Shown piece after piece: positions 13,001-28,000 of a stretch of 64,000 nucleotides of DNA. The DNA is taken from assembly GCA_014706295.1 (NCBI GenBank), contig JACSVZ010000006.1:28495629-28559628 (forward strand), in the 5' to 3' direction. Below the pieces are notes generated by a model. It was not told where the DNA came from and did no database searches. It was given only the letters and a program-made list of their open reading frames with translations. The stretch comes from Lycocorax pyrrhopterus obiensis (Eukaryota; Chordata; Aves; Passeriformes; Paradisaeidae). Both the position numbers and the translations under genes were made by a program. Numbering within the stretch: the first letter of the stretch is position 1; each line of letters opens with the position of its first letter.

Positions 13001-16000
13001 ACTGAAAACGAACAGAAACGCTGATGTGCCTTATCGCTTCAAATGAATTTTCTCAGATTCATGAAACTTGTACTTGAATGCAGAAAATGTGTGCACAGGG
13101 AGAATTACTAGTTTCTTCTCTTTGCCTTTTATGCACAGGATTGGCTACAGATGGTATTTACACAGGGCTTGATCCTGAAGCCATCAAAGAAAATGGGAAA
13201 GCTGCTACTGATGCTTTTGCTGCAAGCCATGAAGTAAAAAAGAAAAGGCAGTTTGATCTATAATTAGACCCAGCCATAACACAGCAGAGAAGAAGGGAAA
13301 CAGGAAGAATTGCCATGGGTCAAATAGTAGGGCAGTGGCAGGTTAGGAAAGTTATCCAGATCTCTCCTTTTTATTCAGATTTCATCTTTGCTCTGAATTT
13401 AGAAGGCAAAAGGCTCAGCCCTGCTGGCTGCAGCTGGTGGGCACATGCACAAGTCCAGTGAATTCAGAGGAATTGTATTTATGGTGCGGGTGAAGGGTGA
13501 ATGTCCCATCTACATGCTGCACAAAAAACTGTTTGGCTTTTTTCAAGAGGCCACACAAGCATTAGAAAGCTGCCTCCATCTCTGCTATAAACACATTCTC
13601 CTCTCAAAGTCCTGGACCTCAAGACCAGGAAACATTAAACTGGTTTCAGTCCTATATTGTGTAATAATTTACAAATTTCACAGTGTTGCAACCTTTGACT
13701 TATGCAGACAGAAGTTACCACTGAATCCCTGGATCAGGCTTTATCTAGCTCCAGCCTGTCTGACCACTAATAAAGACAATCTCTGATTTCACAAAGATTA
13801 CATCCCCAGACTTCTCTCCTACTCAACTAAAACCCCTGAAATAGGTGGAAAAGGGTAGAGCAAAGACCTTTATTGTCACAGAGGGTATTTAAAAAAAAAA
13901 ATCTACTGGCACACTCCTCACAAAAATTAGTACGAAGGCAAGATAAGGTAACCCCCAATGAGTGAGGTTAAATTCAATAGCTGTGAGGCAAATAAAGTCT
14001 CTGTTACATATTTGACATGGATGCATCTCAAAACCAGTTTCCCTTTTAAAATCTAAATGCTCTCTAGCAATTGTCTCAGGTCTGCAACTTCCATTTTATA
14101 CATCACACGTCTGGCTTCGACTTCTGCTCAAATTCAGGAGTGCCAAGGTCCTTGAACTACACACTCCTGAAAACACAGCGTAATATGCAAAATTGCCTGC
14201 CAAACATATTAGTGAGTCAGCAAAGCTAAGCTTACAAAGTTTAGTTTGTCAGGATGAGATTTACCTATACAACTGTCATTTACCTTCACATATGCTTTGC
14301 AATACTTTTTAAGCATATAAGCACACATTAATTTTCAACAGATCTTCTCATCAAATTGATGCCTGTTAATAAACCACAATTTTCTCTTCTGGATCTGGAC
14401 CTTCTCCTTTGTTAACTCCACTCCCAGGTATAAGTTCACTTATCATTTCCTTTCTGACAGTCAGCAGACCTGCCTCATTCTTTAGCTCCGTCTTATTCTG
14501 CCCAAACCTGTCTCAGTGACACCTTCCTGAAGACAAGATGGGAGACGGAGGGACGGGGCAGGATTGCTACAGACAGCAGTTACAGCCACTTTCACTGTCT
14601 GGCTGTCTCAATCTCAATTTCGACTATGCCTCCTACCCTGGCCACTCTCTAGATGACAAGATAATATTCTTTCCCATCACTTAGAGAAATGTCTTTGAGC
14701 CAGCCCTCTTTATACATCTTCACATCCAGATGTTATCTTACTCCCGTGGAGCATTCTATCTCCAAGACATTACTTTTCCCACTGTCCTACCTCAGCTCTC
14801 ACTCTCCTTCACCCCAGCTCTGCAAACCCCTTCCTCCTGAGGGTGACCAAGGCAGCAGGACCTGCCTCTCCATCCTAGACCACGGGTCAGCCCTGAGTGG
14901 CAATTACACTGCCAGCCTGAACCTGCTGCACCCAAAACATGAGGCACTGGAGCTTCTCGAAGAAAGCATTTTTACTAGTCTTCTCCTCAGAAACGGCCAA
15001 ACTAATTTAGCCTGAACTTCTTTTAAGAGAGGCAGACTGAATGAGACATTCACTACGAGAAACTGTAGTGTGAACTGCTAACTTCTAAATTAAAATGTGG
15101 GTTTATGACGTGAAGTCTTTTTTAAACTAGGTACTAGTCAGTTCTATGTTGGGTATAACCCCAGGTAATTAATTTTGTTCTTATTAACAGAAGTCCTCAC
15201 CCCACGCACCCAAATAAAGTGGTAGCAATGCAGAATACTAGATTTATGCATTTTAAATTACAATTTTGAATTTGAGGAACTGTGTGATCTAGCTCTAAAG
15301 TTTAAAATATTTTCTTGATGGACCTAAATTCATAATTCCGCTTATGGAGCAAATTCCAGCTCCATTATACCTGTAACTAACTGATCATACAAGGGCCTCT
15401 TGTCTCAGTGGACAGCCTCCACTTTGGCTCCTGGGGTTCATCTGCATGTTGTTCTGCAAAGGAGGCCAGCTCTCCATAGACCAAATGATACAAACAGTGA
15501 ATACATTACAACCAATTTCTTGGATGAGATGTCCTGATGATAAAAGATTTAAGAAACCTGTTGCATATTTAGTGTAATGGTTTCCTAGCTATGCATAAGG
15601 AGATTTGGAAGGATTTCCATCGCGGCTTGCTATGTATTTTGTACTTAGCAACAACCTCTAGAATAAGCATGTTTCAGTACTTAGTTTCATCAGCACATGA
15701 TGCAGCCAGTTATCTGCTGGAGATAAATTCCCAGTCATTAATCTACATAAAGTCCTAAGAAAGCAAGGCCAGCACTGGTTTGCACAGTCACTAAGAAAGC
15801 ATCCAAGAAAATTAAAACAGGGTCATAGATTTTTAACCCTACATTTAATGGTAAGATCACTAAATGACATTTCTTAACCATCTGAGTGCCATATGCTATC
15901 TCCGTAGTTCAAGTTTCAACCCACTTTTCACCTGAAAAATTTTCCATAAAAAACATAATGGGGTGAGTTAAAGTTAACTTAATTTTCCTGCTTACATTAA

Positions 16001-19000
16001 TAAGATTATTAAATGATAATTAACAGTACTGTTCAGATGTAAACTATCATTTAAAATGCTTCAAACTTGAAAAAGAAATCCCTGTCACTGTGATTTCTAC
16101 AGCCTTTTTTAAAACAATTCTTTCACATGCAGTTATCAGAACAAGGTAATTAGAAGTTCTGGGAAACACTGGCTGTTACACAGAAAAGCAGATTCTCAGC
16201 ACAGACCATTTACTATTTTGTTACCATCCAGTGTGTACAGTGTTCACTTAGCTCTGTGCTGAAAGTGCAAATAACTCCCAAAGTATTCTGATTTTCAGTC
16301 AAGAAACAGTGATAGACTTACAGTTGTGAAACTGTTCCAAGTCTTTACTGAGTAAACCCCTTTACTGTTTACACACTGACCATGGCATGAGTCAAAATAA
16401 ACCTAGGCTGCAGGCAGAAAGGCAGCATTCCAAACTATGTGCTTCTCCACGGTTTTTAATGAGCTTTACAAAATTAAACAAGGAGGTGCGGAAAAAAAAC
16501 CTAAAGGTGGAAATGTTGTGATAATGTACCGCTTTTGTCTAATACACATGGTAAAAGGGGGAATTCAGACATCTGTGATGCTTAACTGAATTACTTCAAT
16601 TTTATTTTCAGGTGGGATCTGAATGTTTCTGGAGATACTTCAGTGTCAGTTTTAAAGTTATTTTGTAAAAGATAATTCTGATGTACAAGTCACAGGCTTC
16701 AGAATGATACAGTTCAGCCTTTAAAATCTTTGTCTCAAGCTACAGTAAGACCAGTGGATTCTTACATATAAATACTACACATGCATATTACATAGAAAAC
16801 AATTTGAAAATGAAAACCTGTCATTTTACAATCAGCAGCATTATTACAGGCTCCCTATGTTCACAAAACAACTACATACACGTATAATTTTCGTTTTCTT
16901 ACTTCTGCTAGAAAATTTACAATGTGTACTTCCACTGGACACAGATCTTTTTACCCTCCTTGGTGTTCAGAAAAAGTGCTGTTTTTATGTATCATACTAA
17001 CAGCAAATCTCACAGACATATGGAGCGCACATTGCTACTTTCATCAGTTGGAACCAATGTGCTTACCTTTTTCGCCCTGTATAATTAATTAATCCCAGGT
17101 TAGAAAGTATTCTTGGAGGCGAGCACCAAAGGCAAAATATGCTGCCTTGACTGTATTTTGTTTTCCTGGCGAGGGAAGACCATGCTTCTGGGAATCAGCA
17201 TTTATTCTCACTGCTGTACTTTGTGTTCAATGACTTCACAAGTTCCAGAGCACACAAATAAGTAGACCAATGCATCATATTTAAATATCGATGGAACAGG
17301 TGTCCCACACTTAAGTAAGGCACAGCTTGCATGAATTTAACATTAATGAGATTTTTCCCCTCCTAATGACTAGACAACAAATCTGTATTCTTAGTTTGAA
17401 AATCTTGTAAATATTTCTGAAGAACTTTAAATTCCAGCCCCTCTCTTTCCCCTCCAAGTATGGCAGCGACGGCATGAGAACACTATAAACTTAAAGCTAT
17501 TCTTAAAAGGGTTTTGTAATTCATTAGAATTTCTGACATTTAGAGTTGCAGACACCATGCATGCAGTATCCAAAAGCATTCATTTTGCAGGCAGTTTGGA
17601 AAGCTGCCATACTGAAGGATGGAGTCACAAAACTGCACTTATTTCTAGGTAATAGGAGATATGAGAAGTTAAAGTTTTTTTCTTTTGCCATTTAAGATTG
17701 TGGACTCACACTAGAAGAGGTAACTGATGGATGGATTAATGTTAGATGATGTCAGATGGGGCCATTGTGATTGCTTTTATGACGAAACTGGTAATGCTGG
17801 GGCTGTAGTTCTGTAAAAAAAAACCCTGCCACACACCAGCAAGTCTTGCTCTCTATTTTTCTCTACTCATCCCTTCTCCTGCTTCTGCAGCTGGCTGTGG
17901 GGTCCTGCCGCATTCTTCACACTTACTGTGAGCTTCATTATGCTTTTCCACTGATTTACTTTACTAACCCAGAAAAGGACTATCAAGACTCTTTTTGTGG
18001 GGTGAGCCAGTTGAACTGGTTTGTGGAAGGAGCCCACAAACAACAAAGATAAGTTAATGTGAGCATGTGGCTGAGGGCAGGCCTGTCTTTGGAGTAGTGA
18101 TAAACTATTAGATTCCCTTACATTATCCCTTTCAGCCATATCCACGTTACACAGGGTGATGCACTGGGGCCAGCATGAGGGTTTGTATACAGAGCACTTT
18201 GTATACACAGCATTTTGTTTGTATACACAGCTGTCCACCAAGGTAAGAAAGGAGAGTGATGGAGTGCACCAGCATCGCTTTGCTAACACTGCTTCCAAAA
18301 CCTGTGTGGGAATTGGTGCTGCAGTTGTACGTGCAGATGGCTATAGCCAGCACAGTTCTGCTTTCACATGCCTAACTAATTTGGGAATTAGGAAAGAAAG
18401 CAAACAAAGAATAATAATAAAAAATACGCCTATGAAATCCCTTTCACAAAGATTCCTGCTACTCTCCTTCCAACTTTTTTTAAATAAGATCCCCAAACAT
18501 TACTTAGCCCAATAAAGTATTCTAATGAAAACCACATACTTTCTGTGCTTTTTTTCTGTTGTGCTTTTTCCAGGTACTTTCTATTACTCAGGAAGGGTTT
18601 TGTTTCAAAATGCAGTGTGATTTTCATTCACCTACCTGCATAACGCCTCAATAGCATCTCTGTCCAGAAAGTCGTGCTCTCGCTTGACTAGAGCAATGTC
18701 AATTGGAAAAAGGAGATCTGTAGGAAAAGAAACAGATGGAATCAAAGTGACACTTATTCCCAGTGATGCATTATTTCAAACAACCAGCTGCCTCCAGTTG
18801 AGCTCATCAAGATGCCAGTGATTGGTACTTCTTAGGTAAACACAGGCTATCACCTCAAATGCCAGAGGTGCTTCCTTTTCATCTACAAATTTTTGACATG
18901 CAGCCTTGATAACTGAAAGTTCACACACAGAATAGAGGAAAAATTATTAAAGCAGAGATGAAACAATGGGAGACAGAAAAAGGCAAATGCAAGCTTCCCT

Positions 19001-22000
19001 ACCAGACATCAGAAGTGCAAATTGATTCAGGCTAGCTTTATTTAAAATAAATATGCAATCTCCATCAAAGTACTAATATCTCACATTAAAGAAAAAAGGT
19101 CAGTAAATGCCAAAACTCTGTGAAAGAATGAAAAAAAAGCCTTTAATCTCCTTAGCTGTTAATCAAGCTATTTAAAAGTTTGACACTGTTACATTAATGA
19201 GATATGGCTTGAAACGAAAGCAAGCCAAGCTGCGTGGAGACCATACTGCCTTCTTTCCTTAGGAGATTATTTAGGTAAACAGCTGGGAGAGTGAGGGGGA
19301 GGAAACAATGTTGGCAGAGAGCTGAAAATTTACTACAGCTCTGAAGCAGCAAACACATATATATTATTTACTGTACTCCACAGATTCCTGACTGTCATAC
19401 AGGTCCTGATCTGGCATTCCTTGCACAGCTACAACTCCCACCCAAAGCTGCTGGTTCTTCAGGGCACACAGAAATACAAGGTCAATCTATGAACAGACTG
19501 CTGCAGTTGCATACAATTTTCTTGATCCAAGTAACTTTCTATGACTTTTTTAATTTCTAGAGACTGGGAAGAATGAGCTGAAATGAGGAAAAGAATTAAG
19601 ACTGATATTAATTTCTAGAAAGGTATTTTCTATATTAACAGAAAATAAACTATATGAATTCTATGAAATTAATTCATTTTCTATAACAACAGAAATGGAT
19701 TCTACATCCTCATTTTCATAGCACGATAGAATGGTTTGGGTTGGAAGGACCTCAAAGCTTATTTAGTTCCAAGCCTCTTGCTATGGGAAGGGAGACCTTC
19801 CACTAGATCAGGTTTCTCTAAGACCTATCTAATCTGGCCTTAAACACTTCCAAGGACAGGGTATCCACAGCTTCCACAATTGCCTCAGGAATACAAACTC
19901 TGCAAAATGCTAGGAATTCTGTATTTTCTACAGAAAACTGCGGTTTTAGCAAAGCAACTGGCAAAGGTTCACTGATTAATCTCCCATATCAAATGTGCTT
20001 TGTGTGGGAGCACCCGATATAGGCGACTTCTCAGAACTCTTGTACTATACCCAATTGATTCATAGGTCTCCCCTTCACTATTTTAAGTAGAAAGTGCAAG
20101 TAAGGAGGGTGAGCACATTCAACTGGTATTTTTCAGCACTGCTGATGTAAGTTTTTCCACTGGGAAAGTTGTATCTTAGAATGTCCACAAGAGAACATGG
20201 GAGAACTTAAATGAGAGAGGTGACTTGAAAGAAGTCGATAGTCTGCATAAGGCCATTTTTTTAACAGTAATCTATGCTATTGCTGGCTTTGTTGTGGCTG
20301 CTGCCAGGGGGCTTGCAGAGGACAATGGTATATTGTTTTTCTGTAAGGACAGCTGTCCTTTCAATGGGTATGGCTGGCCTTGCTCTCACAGCTTCTCTCT
20401 CACCTCTGTGGTCCTTTTGATGTTAGACAGTACATGCTGTTACAATAGAAACTTCATGTAAGTTTAGAATCTCTAGGTAGGGCAACGTTTTCTGAACGCA
20501 AGTAATTTATTAGGGGATTCACGACTCAGTATAATTAGAAACCCACAAACCCACATATTCAGCTGAAAGTTTTGCCTCAGTTGTAATGAAGACTGGAGGT
20601 ACAGTTACAGCTCCATATCCCAAGAAAACTTTGGCATCTCCATGAGAACACAAAAAAGAGAAGGAAGGAAAAAAAGAAAAAATAAAAGGAAATTTAATTT
20701 CTGAAGAGGCAAAGAAAAGTTTTGCCAAGTGCTGCTTTTGAAAGTGCTACTATCATCTCATATTGCCAATGCAGCTGAAAATCAAAGCTCAACAAGATCA
20801 TTTTTCAAGGTCAGCTCAGCATTTGCTGTAATTTTCAGCAGTTATTCACTGTAAATAATGAACTTTATATGCTCGTTCTTACAAGCAGCAGCCGGAGTTT
20901 GCTTTGTAAAAATGAAGAGGTAGTTAAGAGTGCATAATAATTTCACTACAATGAAAGTAATTTTAAGTGGTGTGGGGGCAAAATCTGAACAATAATATAG
21001 ATATATAAAAAGGATGTCACACTTTAAAACAAACTTCTGTATGCTACTCTGCATCCAAGCATAAGAAGTGTATGCCAAACCTGCAGGTTTCTAGTAGGTT
21101 GGAGAGGCAGCGAAGAGAACAGTTCTAATTGAGCAAAACTAAAGCAGACACACAAAGTAAATTCATCCCAGAGAAGGAGAAGCGACTACAGGAGGCAGCC
21201 ACTCCTTTGAGGAGCATCTGTGCAACAACAGCTTGTGTGTTCTTTTTCCCTTCATAGTAAGCCTGTGTCTATCTCCAACCCAAATCATTCTGAAAAAACA
21301 CACAGGACTTGGGAATCATGAGGCATACAGATGTACCCATGCATATGCAGAATTTCCTACTACTGTTCCATTAGGAGAGTTGGCCAGTGAAGCTGGACAT
21401 AGCTTTTTTATTTCTTCAAGACTGGGCACGTAGCAGTGGATGACTACGTTCCTTTCTGTTCTAACCAGAGAGAATGTACCACTGTACTAACATCTACATT
21501 TGTTCTATGAGGATGCTTGGAAGATTCAGACTAAAACAGAAACCTGAAAAAAAATTCAAAAGTCCTGAGTGCTTCAGAGGCTCATTGGGTTTGGTACATC
21601 TATGTGTGTGGTAGGTAGCAGAGAGCAGACCAGTCCCTAAAAGTCATCGTATGTACTGGAACTTCATTTGTGCCCCTGAACCTCATTTGTTGGTGAATAT
21701 GACATCTTATTGTCCAAAAGTTGCTGAGGGAGGATTGAGTTCAGGTGCCTACCTTCATAAAGCTGCGCATACTGTGGGAACCCAGCAGCCCGCAGCCAGT
21801 CACAAGCTTCCTTGGCCTCGATTTCTGAAAGAGGACAGAAACAAGTCACCCTCTGATTAGTGATTTGCAGACAAAAAAATTCCTCTCCACCACTTCTACT
21901 ATCCCCATTGCAAAATAAGCACAGAGGTTTCCAGAAACTTTGAACTGAGACGCACATTTGCTTATCCCAGTTTGCTTTTCTTCTCACTATCAAACATATC

Positions 22001-25000
22001 TTAGATTCTGGAGAGTCACTAGTGCTCAGCTGCTGTTTATCAACAGCTCATCATTTTAATAGTTGGAGAAACAGGCACAAATGAAAACTGCAGCAGTTAC
22101 GGATTATCCTGTACAGGATTTTTAAACGCTAGAAAAAACAGCACTGCAATCAACATGAGCAGCGTTTGTTCAGCAAATCTTATGGTACTCTTGGCACAAC
22201 TACTTTGTCTTGACAGAAATTCCTCGCAGAGCTCGCATTACTGTGCACTTTAACACCTTGAAGATAGTACTGACAGACTCAAGCCCAAGAACAACCGACA
22301 CACTGTACTGCAGCTCACTTCAGCACATATTTACTACCCAACAAGAACCTAGTTTCACTGGAAGTCCACAAGGCATTTATGAGTTACTGGGTATATTACA
22401 GGAAGGTTTCCCTCACATTGCCCAAAACAGCATGCCACAGAATGATATTATTCACACACATATACACTACACTGAAAGAAAGTAATATTAGTCTGTGAAT
22501 AAATCACATATAAATTCATTTGTTACTTAATACAAGTAAAGATAAAGAGTATGTTATCCTATTAGCACAAACCAGGAAAATATAAAAGGTATTTAGGGTG
22601 TTCTCCAAGTGTTGAAGAAATGGATTGGGCTAATTATGTTCTTCAAAATATTCAATAAAGTGATACTGGGAATTTAGCTCCCTGCTTAGAACTGATCAAA
22701 CAAACAATGAGAAATCAGAAACTATTAAAGTTTGTCTGGCTTTGATTATATTCACTGTTCCTGATGGACCAGGAAACAAAAGCTTCATTATGCACAACTC
22801 AGTACACAATTTTGCCACCTACTTGGAGAGGATACTACGGCTACCTGCTGCAGAAACCATGCACAAAGGGGCTCGCTCAGAATTGCTCCAAATACAGGTG
22901 ACTGCACACAGCGCATTGAAGAGCCAAACACAACGTAAGTAAAATACCACAAGATTTTGTCATGCTATGAAATATTCCCAGTGAGATAGGTACACAAAAT
23001 TGGATGAAACGGCAGGCACATTTTAGCGTCTCCAAAACGATGGCAAACCCCCTCTAATTTTCCAAACTGCTACAATAGTGCTGAAATAGTTGTGCTTTGC
23101 CAGACTACTTGGCTAGGACACATATCCAAACCAAGGGGTTAAGGTGAGCCAAAACACAACATTCCAGATAAATAAACATCTGAAAATCCACTCCTGTTGA
23201 AGTCAGGACAAGCAGGCATTTGTGCAACTTGTGTTTGCTTCACCTTTGGGTTATGGGACCACATGAGAACACGCACGTACAGACATATTGACTTAGCTAC
23301 TGATTAAGAAAAGGCATTATTCAATTCCAATTGCAAGCAATTGCAAAGTTTTGCTTAAAGTAGTATTTTAATTTCAGTATGCTATGGAAATATTTGGGAA
23401 ATTTAATAGAGAAGAAAAAAAGTATCTAAAATATATTTGAAACTTGTACTGCTAAAGCAAGAACAAACAACATGATAGATGAATATTTCAGAAGCAATTA
23501 AAGTAGTAAAGCAAAAAATCTGCAACTAATTTTTAAGAGTACTTAAAATAAAATGCAGTATCTTACAGGTCACATTCTGCAAAAGTATCTGGATTGAATG
23601 AGAATTTTACTTGATTTAAAACTAGAAAAAAAATTATCCTAGATAACAAGCATTTAGAAAAAAAAGCAGGGAGATGCTTGCAGCACAATTGAAAAAAGCG
23701 TGAGATTCTACTCATACTACAGGCACCGTTCAGAGTATTTAAATGTTTGTTCACAGGTCCTTTACTGAGCGCCCCAGGTGTATGACCTGTAAATTATTTC
23801 TAGAGCTAGAAAATTATGAATATGCATTTTCAGACTTTTTTCACCATTCTCTACAGAGGCTTTGTGTATCTTTTCCGCAAATATATATGCCAGTTATGTG
23901 CAAGTTGCATTTTTTGAGTCCCTTTGGGATTTTCAGAGCATATTTGCTTTCAAAATACCTTTGAGAATCCCCCGAGAAGTCTACCTAGGCAATGAAACAC
24001 CTGAGGTTTTCCTGTCTGGCCACAAGAATTGCAGGGAACAATAAAACACAAGTGCTCCTGTCCATGGATTAGGCTATGTAAATGCCTAGGGTTGGGTACA
24101 AGACAGTGCTGAGCCTTTAAAAGCCATATTTGCCCCATTTTCATAGAGCAAGTTGCAAGTCCTGGAAGAGCAAAGGGTTGCAAGTCCTGTGGCAAGCCCT
24201 TGGAAGGGTGAAGGGTTTGGAGTAGTCTTGAACAACGGGCCAGAGAATGCCCTGAGGCCAGGGCTCACTCCATGTCATCTCCATCCACACAAAGCATGTG
24301 TAAGAGAGGGATATGATGGGTACAGGTGACAGAGTGGAGGTGGGACCTAAAAAAGTAGCTCCTTTTGTCCAACTCCAGTTGGCTAAACTCAGGATTCCTA
24401 CAAGACTGTACTCCTATGTGGTGTGACCAGACAAATGGAAAGGTAATTTTTTAACCCAGTTTCCCTATCTCAACCTTGTTGGCTACTGATGAGCCAGAGT
24501 ATGAACAAAACTCTATGTATGCGAAATTCAGGCAGATCAAAATATAGTCAGAGGGAGCATCCAGCCCAAGGTGCACTGAATAAGCTGCATAGAAAGCCGA
24601 GTACACTGAACAAGCTTCCTCACATAAGAGACACAAACTTAAACAGCTGAGAGCTTGTCTGGGTAAAAAGTTCATTACCATAGCTTAACCGGAAACTGTG
24701 AGAATAAAATATGTTGGTTAAACCTGAGGTTCTGGCCAAGTCATTTAAACTACCCTAGAGGAAGAAGCTCTTTCCCACAATTTCCAAATTCCAGTTTCCA
24801 GCTCAGCAGCATTAGCTCTGGGACTCTTGGTTTGCTAGCTGCCAGTTTCATATCCAAGTGGACACGAGAATATTTATGTGCAAGTCCTTGTCATCCTGAC
24901 CAATGGCAATCAAGATAACAAGACACAAAAAAACCAAGAACAGGTCTTCCAAAATCAGGTCTTCCAACTACTTCTAAAGAGTTTTAGAAGGGACAGAGCA

Positions 25001-28000
25001 TTCAATAGCCTTTGTTCAGTATCCCAGGAGACTACAGATAATTATCTGAGCTATGAACACACTGTCAAGTACAGCATTTGCTTGGTTGGGGCCAGCTGAT
25101 AGCCACAGGGAGAAGAGGAAACTTGCAGAGGAACTCTACACTGCTTTCCAACCTATTTTAGGAAAGCCCTACTTCAGCCACAATTTGCAAAGCAATTTCT
25201 GATGAAGATCTGGCAGCTGAACTGATAAGTTGCTGCAGGCAAAGGACTGGTCTCACTCCCTCCTTCCCACTCCATCCCTGCAGTGCCACTTCCTTTCTGA
25301 ATCAAACATCCTTGCCAGTTAAAACCTTTACAATAAAGTACCATTCAGTATACATTCCAAGCAAGAAATGTATGTGCAGCTTTTCAGACGTGCATCCTGT
25401 GCCCTCCCCCAGCAGCAGGAGGTTCTTGTACGAAAAACCGCTGGCAAGAAAGAAATTCTGCTATTATTTCTAAATGTCCTCATACCAAAAAAAAAAACAA
25501 CCCAAATCTCTTAGAAAGTAAAACAAAACAAATTAAAAAAACCCCCACCCAAATCCCCAAAAAATCCAAAAAGAAGTACAATGAAGTCTTTATTCTTGGT
25601 GTCGTGTAAGCAAACAGCAGGCAAATGTGTTAAAGAGGAAACAGGAAATTTTTATTGGAAACAGCTTTATTTGTTAGTCTGTTTTACAAAGCAGGCCTCC
25701 ATGCTCAAATCAAGGGTAGGAGTTCCTTTTGTGTATGGTTGGGAACCATTAGTCCTTATTTACCCACTTCCAGGGGGATTAGGAGGACTCAATTCTTCCC
25801 CAGAGAAGTAAATTAAAATGGGAAAGTCTAACTTCCTTTTTGTTAAACTTTGGCTAATCTTGATTCCTGGCCTTGTAAGCTCCCAAGTTTAGACCTTCAG
25901 AGCAAAAGCATCTCAATTCACACCTTGCTTGATACTGCAGTTGCAGAAGGGAGAACTGTAAGATGTCTATAGTCTTTTGTTTAATGATACCTTCTTTCTC
26001 ATAGAAAATAAAAACACACAGTGATGTTGTTCTTTCAGAAAAAATGTTATTTCAGAAAAAAAAAATCATCATTGCAGTCCAGTTAAGACAGCAACATTGT
26101 TTACTTTCATTCTTCTTTTTTGCTTCCATGAAATAACAGGCAATTTAAGCACTAGCTCTTTCAGGGTCTTCAGGACAAGGTGCAAAGCAGATGTATCTTT
26201 GTACAGTCGTGAATTGACTCAATTTTCACCTAAGTGCTAAACATCTTATGAACAGTTTTTTCAAGCAGATGGTTTCCTCTTGCCTCAACTCAGACACCTT
26301 TACAATCATATTAGCACCTCCACACATCGGTTCGACTCATCTCACCTTTTGGCTCTGTTAAGAGAGAGGCTTGTAAAAATCCGTAGTGAGAATGGCAAAA
26401 TCAGAACTGGCAAAATCAAATTTCAGAAAAAAAATGGGCTTCACTGCTTAAGGTTCGCTTCAATGTCATACATAAAAACTGGATTGTTTTTGAGCTTCTT
26501 AATTTCGTCTTGGTCTTAATTTTTAACTAAGTGATTCTAGTTGAAATTCACTGTTTGACTTTCAGAAGAGAAGAAAAAACTTGTAGAAATTGAATACAAA
26601 ATCATCTTCCCGAATTAGCTTGCAGGAGAAGCTCTTCCATACAGTGCAGAGAACATGATTTCAGATTTTCATGAAAGCTGGAGATAAACACACTAGCTCC
26701 TGACTTCAATGCCTAAAACTCCATAAACTATCTGCATGTTTTCTAAGGCACAGAGTAGCACATGGAGCGCACAGAGTAGCACATGCAGCACCCAGAGCAA
26801 AAAGGATTCCTCCCCGTCCAGGACTGATGGTCCAGTTTAATGGCTGCAAATGGCTTGCATGCTCTTTTTCTGTCTATATCAGACATTACCTCTCCCTACA
26901 TGTCACGTCCTTCTGAAACTTCTGGTGCTTTGCAAAATTTTTGTTCAACTTGAAAACACTGTCCCGAGCTATTAAGAAACTTGAGATCATTCAGGATCAT
27001 ATTTTTTAAGACCAGCTGCAGTATATGTGAGAAATACTCTTCTTTGGATAGAATTCCACTGCACAAGTACAAGCAATCATTTTTCCTAGTGCTTGAATTG
27101 CATCACTGACATGTGAATTGTGGTCCCAACATTAGACCTGATCACACTATCCAACCACTCAGTACATGAGCACAGATGTGAAATCCGAGACAAACCGGGG
27201 AAATAACTGCGCCATGGCAGATGCCTACAAATGAGCAGGCCAGGCACTGAAAATGATAAATCAGTTCTGTGTAATGTCATATGCCTGCAGCCCTTTAAAG
27301 TTGGGACAGTATGACTGACTTCCTAAGAGTAAGCCTGTTATGTGTCCATGGCCTCAGACAGTTTTCACTTTGAAGATATGTGACTGTGGCTTGAAAATAA
27401 TTAAATTCCTTCTCATAAGTCTAGTTTTTCTCAGACTTATATTGTTAAATATTCCGTAGGCAGTATCATTGACTTAGCGCTCCACACCTTTCAAGAAAGT
27501 AGCACATAGCAAAGGCCTAAAGACAGTAAAAATGTAATTAGTGAAGAACAGCATTTTATAAGGATAATGCCCTCAAACACAAACTTGGGAAGCTTGTCAA
27601 TAAATGTTCAATCACTAAAAACTAGAGCATTCTGAAAATCCCATTAAAAGCTCTTGCCAAATTTCTAACACATTTGGAATTTCTTCTAATTCTAAGAGAA
27701 AAATCTAATCTTATACAACTATTCTAGAATAGTCTGACACATTCAGTCCACGAAGAATGCATTTCTAGAAGAACCAGGGAGATCAAGAGAATATAAAGCA
27801 TAGCTTTCGAACTGATTATGAGCTTACAGGTTTTGAAGTGAAAGCTAACAACCTGCCCAAGAGAGTCACTTTTCTCCTTTCACCTTCAAAATGCAAGCTA
27901 CATTTTGCAATAGCAGCTGCCTTTTTTGATGTGCTCCTGTATTTCACTGTGCTTCAATTTACCTTCTACAGTCAAACGATACATGCCGTGATCTCCATTT

